From: Hormiphora californensis
Lineage: Eukaryota > Ctenophora > Tentaculata > Cydippida > Pleurobrachiidae
Assembly: GCA_020137815.1 (NCBI GenBank)
Contig: CM035350.1
Coordinates: forward strand, 8,813,265-8,877,264
Direction of reading: 5' to 3'
DNA length: 64,000 nt
Within the stretch, counting starts at the first letter, position 1. Every line of letters starts with the position of its first letter. The notes beneath the pieces were generated by a model. The model saw nothing but the letters and a program-made list of their open reading frames with translations. It was not told the DNA's origin and did not search any database. Below, in pieces: positions 37,801-64,000 of the stretch. The position numbers were made by a program, and so were the translations under genes.

Positions 37801-39665
37801 AGTCGATATTTTAAGCAGAACGGAAAATAGAATTTGGTGCAGGGGCGCGGTGCAGGGGACAGAACACGCAATGTGCAGGGGCACGGTGCCCCTGCACCAT
37901 TTTTAATAACCTATAATTAATTAATTAATTAAAAATTCAAAAATCCGCCAACGTCATGACACAAAGGAATACTACAAGAACATGCCTACAAAATTTCAAG
38001 TCGATATCTCAAACGGTGTGGCCACAATCGTTGACATGTTTTTTTGCCCCCCCCCCCCCCCCAAAAAAAGACTTTTCTTTGTTCTTAATAGGGCCGGCAT
38101 TTTTGGGTTTTTGTGCAGGGGCAAAAAATTTTTTTTCTTTTTTTCGTTTTTGCTGTTTTCTTCGGGTCGGAGGTGCCTGCCGGCACCTAAATAAAGAAAG
38201 TTATTCTGGTTGATATTTTGGGGGTTACTTTATTCAATTCTGCGATATGAGTTGGAGTCACTACTACTGACTCAGTACTCAGTAGTCACTACTACTTTAA
38301 CGGTGGGCGGACTCTAGTGCTAACGGACTCTATATCTAAACCCAAGGAGGACTCTATATCTAACCCTAACCTTCACACTAACCCCTAACCTCGAACCCAA
38401 ATATCAGCCCTAACACTTCTAAACGAGTATAGAGGCACAGCAAACTCTCGTTTCCGGCCTAACGGCCGAAATATCGAGTTCGCTTTTCGTGATTTTAGCA
38501 CTAGATTCCGCTTACCTACTTTACTTTAATTACTGACTCTCTTACTTGGCAAGCTCTTCCTCTGTCTTCAACCGATCGGTAGGTTTAGCCTTAGTTTCGA
38601 ATATCAGTTCCCTCACAGCTGTATCATAGTCGTCCTTTGCCTTGGTCGGAGCAGGGGGCATGTTGTGAACTAGGATTCCCTGTAATTCCTTCCAGTCGTT
38701 ATCAAGACCTGTAGTTTCCTCCATCATCGCGTCATTCTCCCTCTGTCTCACTAGCTGAAAGGGGGGGGGGGTTACACAGCTGGGTTACATCTCTCTGTTT
38801 CACTAGCGGGGGAAGGGGGGTTACACAGCTGGGTTACATCTCTCTGTCTCACTAGCTGAAGGGGGAGGGGGTTACATCTCTCTGTCTCACTAGCTGAAAG
38901 GGGGGGGGGGGTAATATAGGATAAAGTTAAGAGAGGGGTTGGGCCCGAGGGATGGGCAGAGAACCTACTGCATTTAACTATCAATGATATAACAGCATCC
39001 TAAGCCTTATACCTTTTTCATTTTTGACTGAGCCACCAGTTCCTCCATAAAATCCTTGCCGCTCATGTGTTTGCTGTCCTCAGATTTAGTAAGGAATCCT
39101 CCAAAATGCATGTCAGGTCCGTGCTGCCCCCTTGTCAGCCTCCTCTTCATCATCAGATCTGTACACGTCATCAAAATCCTCAATTTCATCGATATTCTGG
39201 CCCTTGTGAGTTAGGATATCTTCCTCATTTTCATCCAGATTAAACCGCTGTTTACTGTGGTGTTTTTGTCTCTCTACGGTGAACCTTGCCAACATCTTGT
39301 CCTCCACACTCAACTCTGTATTGCCCTCTCCAAACCTACCATCCACGAAGGTACTCTTCTTGTTTCGCTTCCTGTACTCCTGCCCCAGGGTCTTCTGTCT
39401 TTTTTCCAGGGCTTTTGATCGGGAAACACCCGGCATTCCGGCCACTTTGCTGTCTTTAACTCCCAGGACATGGTGCTTCTTCTTCTTATGGTGTACCTGC
39501 AAGAGGGTGAAGAGAGAGATCATATATACAATTTTATTATATTGAAGGGATGAATGAATCACAGAGACCAGAGAAGGAACTTGTTACCTCAAATGGATTA
39601 GTTTTCTTGGCTCCTATCTCCTTTTTCCTCTCCCTAGATTTGTCAACTTTACTCTTCTTGGCCAT
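34855..39665 (-). CDS. NOP14: NOP14, 18S rRNA maturation factor
   Basis: Nucleolar component of the small-subunit processome. Six exons: 39588-39665, 39013-39496, 38546-38754, 36571-36797, 36318-36484 and 34855-36213, for about 840 residues (human 857). Landmarks: MAKKSKVDKSRERKKE and NPFE at the N-terminus, GMPGVSRSKALEKR and RFGEGN in exon 2, HFGGFL, KTEEELAKERRELLERLEAE across exons 3-4, the very acidic tract in exons 5-6, and a basic C-terminus ending YRKKRGQA. Exon 2 has one base too many: a run of five G (C at 39127-39131) shifts the frame between EEEADKG and the HFGGF segment. Removing one base restores it, and total length then fits. This may be a sequence error or a real lesion. Confidence 0.93.
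37310..38035. repeat. Degenerate tandem repeat of about 200-230 bp in NOP14 intron 3
   Basis: Three to four diverged copies, near 37315, 37545, 37765 and 37950, share TACTAGAACAT, CAAAGTTTCA and AAACGGTGTGGCCACA blocks, with GTGCAGGGGC motifs and AATTAATTAA tracts between. No coding frame is seen. Confidence 0.65.
38755..38910. repeat. Duplicated acceptor region upstream of NOP14 exon 3
   Basis: The exon 3 start and its splice acceptor (CTAGTGAGACAGAG on the minus strand) are repeated two to three times upstream, separated by G-rich spacers. This creates decoy 3' splice sites near 38858 and 38894. Confidence 0.7.
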
Positions 39666-39995
39666 CTTGGCAGTCTAATAAACAATAGATAAGGGTTCAG
39701 CACGATGATTGTACTTTGTGACAGGCTAATAGGAGTAATCACGAAAACAGAGAATATTTGTATACCACTGCAGGCCGTAATAAAAGAGACAAGTAATTTT
39801 TACAAACCGATTATAAACATTGTTACTCCTCCCCGCCCTTGGGTTCTCAGACTCTCTCTAATATGATCATTACTCTTGAATGTGTTACACAATGTCTCGT
39901 TGTATTATTATTATTCTGATCATTCAGCGGCAAACAGGTGAGAACAGGTCGGAGGTGAAAAACAAACTGACACAAATACTAAATTGGGGGAAATT

Positions 39996-40707
39996 TTAAA
40001 AACAGTCATCGGCCACATCCATACTGTAATACGGCATGCCGCGGTCTTGGAAGGCTTTCTTTAACAACTTTTGCCGCTCCTCCTTTTCTTTCAATTCTTC
40101 TGCCTGAGGATCGGAACATTAACTATAACTTGGTATCGAAGACACCTCACACTCTGTTTAGACCTTCGCGCGTGCTGGCAAGGGGTAACTTCGTAACCAA
40201 AATTATAACGCGTCAGAAACAGACATTTTGTAAACTATGTAGTGCCGAAGCTGTCCAAAGGATACATTGAACATGTGGCCTGTCTGTCTCATAGTGTGCC
40301 AATAAAATAATTGTGTACCCCGCCGCAGATTAAACTGTGTGATTGTGTAACCGTCTATTATGTATACATATTGTTACCTGTATTTTGAGGATTTCCTCCT
40401 GCGATACTTGTTTAAGTTTCTCGAATCCTGGCTTCTGAAAGTCCGTCTCACCACAAAGCAGAACATTCTCGCCCCGTACCAGGAAGACACCCCTGTCTAT
40501 ATCTCCATACATATCTCTAACATGTATCCTCTCTATCGTCTGGGTGAGAAGGAGGTTTGCAAACTGGTCGAGTGATCGGAGGAATCCAATTAGAGTCCGG
40601 CCATCTCGTAACACCACCATGACCCGCTTATCGATATCTTGGACCAGGGAGGCAGTGCCCGGCAGGTAGAGCATCTCCTGCCCCAAATCATCCACCAGAT
40701 TCGCCAT
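39996..40707 (-). CDS. LSM1: U6 snRNA-associated Sm-like protein LSM1
   Basis: Subunit of the cytoplasmic LSM1-7 ring that binds oligoadenylated mRNA 3' ends and promotes decapping and decay. Two exons, 40378-40707 and 39996-40103, give 145 residues (human 133). The Sm1 motif (LRDGRTLIGFLRSLDQFANL) and the Sm2 motif (RGVFLVRGENVLLCGE) are intact, with the RNA-contacting Asp-Gln-Phe-Ala-Asn present. The C-terminal helix continues as EELKEKEERQKLLKKAFQDR. It lies 91 bases downstream of the RAD51-like stop and 330 bases upstream of NOP14, same strand. Confidence 0.96.
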
Positions 40708-40798
40708 GATTCACCTCATTGCTAGCTAACAAAATAAATTAGTTAAAATAAATTACAATTCGTTAAAAATACTGGTAACAATCACACACACACAATCT

Positions 40799-42152
40799 CT
40801 AGGAAGAGTCACGGATGCCCAAGGAAGAGACTCGGAATCCAGCAGATCCGGTTTTCCCAAACTCGCTGTCCTTCATCAGGGTAGCAGTATATGTCCCGTC
40901 TCTCTCCCTCCTCATGTAGACCCTAGTGTCAGCAGTGTGTGACCAACTCTCTCCCAGACAGGGCTGGAGGCGGCCCTGTTGTCCACCCATTCTGACGTGG
41001 TTAACTGTCACCACAGACACGGCGTGTTTCACACATAGCGATAGTATCTAAAGGAAGGGCAGAGTGAAGATGATGTGAGAGATTGAATATTTAACTGGTA
41101 TTTAGAGATTGATTTACAGTGTTAGCAACACCAGCAAGTAGGTGTGTTCTCTTCCTCATGTCCTCAAACTCGTGTCGGAAATGGGTGGCAAGAGAGTCGA
41201 TCATCACAACACCGTATTGGCAATCTTCCCTGAGTGAAAAGACAAGTTATAGCTATTGAAACAGCAGAAAAGGGCCGAAAATAAGATCCCCCTTGCTATG
41301 TTCTAACAGGATCGAGCAAGGCAAGATCCCCCACCACCCGCTACCTGAGGAGATGAAGTATTGAGATAAGCTGGGTATATTCAGTACATCTCGCAACATG
41401 TATCCTTCCCAGCAGCTCCTCAGGACTGAGTCCGCACAGAGCCGTCTTCTGAGTATTACTCCTCGCCACCTTATTGAGATGACCCAGGGTGGACTGTGCG
41501 AGGTGGGAGAGACGATCAGGGGAACACCCCCCGTCACAGTCAATATACAGGACCTGGCACTCCCGTCCTCCAAATGCACGGGGTATGGTGCTGGCTACTG
41601 ATATCTGGAGACACAGCTGGGTGCACCCACTACCAGGCTCACCTAGCAGTTCCAGAACCTAGAGAAGGAGAGACAGGTTCTGGACAGAGAAAGAAAGGGG
41701 AGTAAGATAAGAAAAGGTAGTAAAGAAGTGAACTATAGAAAGACTAGTCAGGTGGTACCTTGCCGGGATGGACTCCACCTGATAGCAATTGATCCAGCTG
41801 GCTGCAGTATGTTATAACTGGCGGTATTCTATTTAATTCTGTCACATTCTTCGGGGTTACCTGACAAAAACTACACGTAGAACTTCTTGACCTTCTTCTT
41901 CTGATGATGATGACTCATGACAGGTATCAAACATTAAACACCTACTAAGTACTCATCAAGTGCAGAAACAAGGACGGCTGCTTCTTGACTGGATAGCTTC
42001 AATCGGGAAACAGAAGAAATCAGTGCATCTTTACAGAACCCGTCTTGCCAGGGCAGACATTCAATAAAATCCGAAAGACATGTGATACCCTGAGTAGCCA
42101 ACTTTCGCTGGATGGTCGTTGGGACCGGTATTGAGCTCACTGGGTATGCCAT
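40799..42152 (-). CDS. RAD51C: RAD51 paralog, RAD51C-like, altered Walker A
   Basis: RecA-fold protein of homologous recombination. Five exons: 41946-42152, 41759-41860, 41345-41658, 41118-41229 and 40799-41047, for 327 residues. RAD51C-like landmarks: IPRAFGG, RCTEYTQL, FRHEFEDMRKRTHLL and the C-terminal LGESWSHTADTR. A small N-terminal helical domain precedes the ATPase core. Walker B (VVMIDS) is intact. Walker A reads GEPGSGCTQ, so the invariant Lys is Cys. That would be expected to cripple ATP binding, unless it is an error. Human RAD51C is 376 residues; RAD51D, the main alternative, is 328 and shares GRLxPxLG. The paralog assignment is therefore less certain than the family. Confidence 0.75.
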
Positions 42153-42581
42153 TAAAACTTCAGAACTAAGATTAAAAAAAAGAGTTGTTAGAGTTTTAGG
42201 TTTTATATGCAGAGGTGAACCGCTCTGAAGCTCCGTAGTACTAGTGTTTTTTTGGATTCTGGTACCCTACGGGGTCTGAGCGTGTATACAAATTCTGTTA
42301 TTATTATTATTATTATAGAGTGAGCTGGCTGGGTTGTTATTCCCAAATTGCAATGCCTTACTATGGTATATCACGTTATAGCAGACCACTTGGTTTGTTT
42401 TGCTGGGTGGTCGGAAGACAAGATTGAGGAAAAATCGGAGGAACCAGGGGACAATCATTGTGCCCTTCATGGTGCAACCTACTGGTTCCCGAATAGGGGA
42501 GGCCGGATGGTGATTGGTGTCACAAAAAAGAAGATTGTGTAAGAGAAGATGGATGCTCGGACCATTGAAGTGAGGTCCAAA

Positions 42582-42884
42582 TCACTGTAACATAAAGATG
42601 CTAAACCAGTATCCACAGAGAATGGTTGCAATACGAAGGACGGCTGCGAAACCGATGACTGGTTTTCCAGGACCGTCCGTCGTGCTCCCAGCTCCAGCCT
42701 CCAAGAGAATTAAGATAATAGTAGCTAAGAGGATGAGGGTAGTGAAGTAACGATTCGACCAAATCTCCAAGCACTGCAGGATCTTGTTTCGATAGCATGG
42801 GAGTTGCGACTGACGATGCAGAATGAAACTGATACAAAAGCCCAAAACCGCTCCAATAAAAGCATGCTTATGCCATTCCTATTG
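42582..42884 (-). CDS. Small membrane protein fragment
   Basis: Open frame from a possible acceptor at 42884 (first residues EWHKHAFIGAVLGFC) to a stop at 42582, about 100 residues. Three hydrophobic segments are visible: AFIGAVLGFCISFIL, FTTLILLATIILILLEAG and VLRIATILCGYWFSIFML. It lacks a recognisable upstream exon, because a 1.45-kb inserted element begins just beyond it. I recognise no family. It could be the last exon of a gene cut by that insertion. Confidence 0.4.
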
Positions 42885-42892
42885 ATGTATAC

Positions 42893-44344
42893 TCCATTTT
42901 TTTCAACTGTTCACCCCCCAAAGTCGTGCGCGGAATTGTTTTGCGCGTCTACCACATGTTAACGTGTAGTGTGCGCCACGAAAATTCTAATTTTTATTAA
43001 ATATAAACTACACAACCCACTAGGGACCTCAGGGGTGAAACGGTGCAGAGCAGCCACTAGACACGGTGAGGTGTGAATCAAGTCATCATATGGTCCTTGT
43101 GTGGGTTGTGCAGAAAAATAACTTAATCAAACGCCTACACATTAAAAAATTGATAATTAATATAAAAACAGTCTCTCATCTCTAATGACATTTCAAAGGT
43201 TGAAGTCAAAATTGTCCAGTGTTGGTGTTCTTATGGGTACCCTACAACCTCTCAAGCTCCTCAAAGTTGACCTAAGGATGGAGAATCTCAACTTTTGCTT
43301 GCTGGATATCTTTCGCCGTGTTTTTCCTCGATCCTTGAGGCAGCTTTCTTCAGGGTTTTCATGAACTCTTCTCCAAGTCCTCCTGTAGTTGACATTATCA
43401 GAGGGCCCCGATCGAATTTTGGTCCTATCTATAGTATTAAACTGGCAGCATCCTGATCTAAAATAAGCAGAATTTTCAGCATTTTAGTCCGCCAATGTGC
43501 TGAAAATTCCTCTCAATCATATCAGATACACATGCAGAGAGATTCTTATTCTTGCAGTACTGCAGCAGTGTGAATGAGAGAGAGAGAGAGAGAGGGGGGA
43601 GAGGGGAGGGAGATGGAGGATATGTGTTGGTTGGCGCCAGTTGTGCGTAGTGCACCGACAACAGTCTAGAGGGGGAAAGGGGGAGATTAGAGAGATTCAT
43701 ACATTACCATTGCAATTGAATTGGCTCTCTCTCTCTCTTTTTCAGCGCGACCAGTTCAACCAATCTGCTGAAAATCGTGCTGAAAACTGACCATTTCAAC
43801 CAATCTGCTGAAAATCGTGCTGAAAACTGTTGTCGGTGCATTACGCAAAACTGGAACATTCCCCAGCATATTCTGTCTCTCTGTCACACACAACCAGCAC
43901 ATAATATCCCCAGATATCTCTCTCTCTCACTCTTCAGTCTTTCACATTCACTGCACCACCTATATTTTCAGCAGAATTTTCAGCACATAATATGTAGATG
44001 AAATTTTTGAATTGTAAAAATCAGCATTCTCGTTAAAAAAAATCAGCATCCTGGGAGACATTTCTTTCCAATTGGTTGGCAAATTTTGAATTTTCGAACG
44101 GGGTCAGAGGGGTGAATGAGCCCCCTTCCACCATCTGTACTCTCCTCATGTAGCTTCTCTTCTTCGGTCTTCCTCTGTTCATGGTCTCTGTACAGAGATG
44201 TTGGAGGTGTTGAGAGATATGATGCAGAATTGGCATGGACAACTCTGACATCGAAGAAGTTCAGTTGTTCAGGCTGCCACAATCCGGTTCCGAGTTCCGA
44301 CAATGTCCATACATGTTTTTGGGTGAACAGTTGAAAAAAAATGG
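42893..44344. mobile_element. 1.45-kb element with terminal inverted repeats
   Basis: TCCATTTTTTTTCAACTGTTCACCC-type ends are inverted at 42893 and 44344 (the T run differs by a base). The interior is degenerate and carries a retroelement reverse-transcriptase tail fragment, GCTGAAAATTCTGC-like repeats and a CT tract. No intact transposase is seen. Confidence 0.65.
43288..43420 (-). pseudogene. Retroelement C-terminal fragment
   Basis: The minus frame reads through MSTTGGLGEEFMKTLKKAAS and a short basic tail to a stop. The phrase MSTTGG(L/M)G followed by a Lys/Arg-rich helix is typical of the tail of retroelement reverse-transcriptase polyproteins. Only about 44 residues remain, so it is a dead fragment. 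Confidence 0.5.
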
Positions 44345-44635
44345 ACTTTAATGGTTGAAAGAGGTGAAATAGCTGATAATCTAGCGCATTTTAAGCGACT
44401 GCTCACTGCGGGCTACGGGTTATTACTGAAAGTTTATCAAAAACTGCCGAAAAACTGGAAACAGAAAATTGCAAACTTTGGTTTTGGCGCTCCAACGAAA
44501 AACGCGCGGCGCGAACGCTTTATTTTTTTTGCGCGGCGTTATCAATGACTGTAACGCGCGATTTTTTAAAATTATCTTTGCACTGTATGTTTTAAAAACA
44601 AAACATTTAATTTCAAACTTTCAAAATCGTTCGCG

Positions 44636-44787
44636 ATGAGGCCCCTCGGAAATGTTCAAGTCATGCACAATCAAGTCACGCCCACCAATCACAGCTCAGA
44701 ACGCGTGAAGCACTCCGCGCGTTCTGAGCTGTGATTGGTGGGCGTGACTTGATTGTGCATGACTTGAACATTTCCGAGGGGCCTCAT
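44636..44787. mobile_element. 152-bp near-perfect palindrome
   Basis: ATGAGGCCCCTCGGAAATGT at 44636 is inverted at 44787. The arms of about 70 bases are complementary around a short centre near 44710. It is a typical snap-back MITE. Confidence 0.92.
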
Positions 44788-45217
44788 TCTTTAAAAAAAA
44801 TCTTTAAAAAATCGTAAAATTTGATTTATGATGCTCAATTTGGGTTCTGTGGGAATTGTAAGGCCTGAATTACCCTCAGCATCCATGCTGCAAGCAAGCA
44901 ATGTTGAATGTGAGAATATCACCGCTTTTGGGGAAGTTTTTAGGGCTAGAAATTCTTCATTCCCCTGTCCCCAACTCAGGGACGGCCCAGCAAGTCCCTG
45001 CGTGTCGGGGGCAGGGGCGACAGCATCTGTCCGCTGTTAGGGGGAGTGAAATTCCGGAACTCCCCATAAGCAGCGTCCAGGGGAGCAGCCCGGCCCCGGC
45101 GGGGATGTAGGGCGGAGCCCCCGCAAGCAGGGTCCAGGGGCTGCGAACTGCGAAGCCTCAAGCCCCCCCCCCCCCTTCGGAAAAGTTGCCTTGCTCGACC
45201 CTCTTTCCGTGCGTGTG

Positions 45218-45717
45218 TAAGGGGAGACTTTAGCTGAATGGACGAGCATTAATGAGGGCCCATAATTGCCAAAACTCTACTTGTGATAAAGCGTATTCTA
45301 TTATGAGAATGCGTGACCATGGCTGTATGTATGTCATCGCAGGAAAACGTTAAAATCTGGGTGCCTTTTAACAATTTGTAGTTCTAGCGCACGCGACGGG
45401 TTAGGGCTATCCGTTAGGGTCTGGTTAGGGTTTGGTTTGGGGTTATCGGTTAGGGCTATCGATTCTCTATCAGTTACCGTTTAGTTTACTCAAATTGGCA
45501 TGTGGTTGCGTGGCTATAGCCGTATGAAAAAAGTCGGTCTAAGTGTACTATTTTGGTAGCACGCACCTGTAAACAGGCTGCAAGGCACCCAGATTATAAT
45601 CGCGCCCGTCATCGCACGCTACGTAAAAGCCTCTTTTACGAGCGGGATGTGTTCTCAATAAATACGCTTCATCATTTAATTATGGGCCCATGTCCGTTCA
45701 GCTAGAGTTTCCCCTAA
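45218..45717. mobile_element. 500-bp TIR element
   Basis: The left end (TAAGGGGAGACTTTAGCTGA) and right end are inverted with a few mismatches, and GGGCCCATAATT is also inverted near each end. No ORF is seen. Confidence 0.7.
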
Positions 45718-45800
45718 GGAAGGGTTAGAACATAACAACCCCGAAGGACAAAACAGTAGCTCGGACAAAGTCTTGACGAGTGGCGGTACTCTGTTAACAT

Positions 45801-46489
45801 ATGAAGTATGAACGTTTGTAGACTGGCGCGTTATGAAGTTGGCTGTTCCCAGCGCGAGCTGGGGACAGCCAACTGGAGTTTAATCGCCCGGCAGGGCGAT
45901 TAAACTGGTTTAAATCCCGACTCCGATCCCGAGGCGCCAGCCGAGGGTGAGGGGGAGGTGATTTAAACCTATAACGCGATAGGCTAACAAACGTTCATAT
46001 TTTATGAAACCCGATAGTAATTACACACAAATAAGAGACACAACACAAGGTGAAACACACTAGAACTGCTGGTAAATAGTCAACAGATACCCTGAAAATG
46101 TGTGTAGACTTAGTGTCTACTGTTCCTAACATGTTTGAGAAAGAGAGAGAAAGATTAGGGGCAATACACACTGTCAGAGGTAATGAACAGTAAAAGAGAC
46201 AATGAGAGAGAGAAATGAATGGAATGTGATTCTTTTCACTCCTTATGAGAGAGATAACATTGAAACGTGTTGCAGACATGTTTCCCCTTTCTTTTGTTGA
46301 CAGAACTGTGTGTTTACACACATTTTCAATACTTAGAATTTTACACGCATGTTATTCAAATGAAGAGAAACGCGTGAAAAAGGACACTGGCCTGATAAAT
46401 CGCGAGCAGGGTGTTAAATCCCCCAGCTAGCAGTTATCATGAGCGCGCAAAATCTTCAAACGACTGATAAATCAACTATCGGGTTTCAT
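45801..46489. mobile_element. Hairpin-rich 689-bp element (copy 2, reversed)
   Basis: This matches 18512-19200 end to end in reverse orientation, with the same length and only scattered differences. The CCCAGCGCGAGCTGGG hairpin, the CGCCCGGCAGGGCG hairpin and the ATGAAACCCGATAG end are conserved. It stops 30 bases before the probable CFAP69 start codon. Confidence 0.88.
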
Positions 46490-46519
46490 AATCATTTAAT
46501 ATTTTAGGAGGGTTATGAG

Positions 46520-63916
<17,397 letters not shown>

Positions 63917-64000
63917 GTACATGTGGGCTGATCTTCTTCAGTGATATGTTTTACCCGTGAATTCCATGAAATTATCCTATTTTGTCGGTCACTTCTAAAA

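Overview
The window is nuclear DNA from an animal. It contains spliced genes with ordinary GT-AG introns: urocanate hydratase, rotatin, exocyst Sec3, NOP14, LSM1, a RAD51 paralog and CFAP69. Rotatin and CFAP69 are centriole and cilium genes. The short introns, the LPMO-PAN protein and the many MITE-like repeats suggest an early-branching invertebrate, possibly a sponge, but I cannot prove the taxon. All gene models below were built by hand-splicing exons with matching phase.

Layout. 1-2725: satellite of 456-bp units. 3737-6613: N-terminal half of urocanate hydratase (UROC1, minus), with a secreted matrixin-type metalloprotease gene on the other strand inside intron 2. 8242-22227: rotatin (RTTN, minus, about 15 exons), whose introns hold a GPCR gene, a secreted galactose-binding-fold-like gene and many mobile elements. 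22999-32714: exocyst subunit Sec3 (EXOC1, plus, 16 exons), divergent from RTTN, with an intronless LPMO-PAN gene in intron 8. 33405-42152: four co-oriented minus genes at short spacing: RAD51C-like, LSM1, NOP14 and an unrecognised small membrane protein. 42.9-46.5 kb: a block of terminal-inverted-repeat elements. 46520 to the right edge: 5' part of CFAP69 (plus), whose introns hold a sulfotransferase gene and an LDL-receptor-class-A membrane protein gene (both minus), a low-quality duplicated tract, long CT microsatellites and a 4.1-kb foldback-type element.

The main theme is nesting. Six genes sit on the opposite strand inside introns of four conserved intracellular genes, and all six appear to encode secreted or membrane proteins. 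Two of the six overlap a host exon by a few coding bases. The most unusual mobile structures are the 4.1-kb foldback-like element (125-bp ends around opposed 62-bp minisatellite arrays) and a hairpin-rich 689-bp element present in two full copies, one directly upstream of CFAP69. The RAD51C-like protein appears to lack the Walker A lysine, and NOP14 carries an apparent one-base frameshift in a G run.
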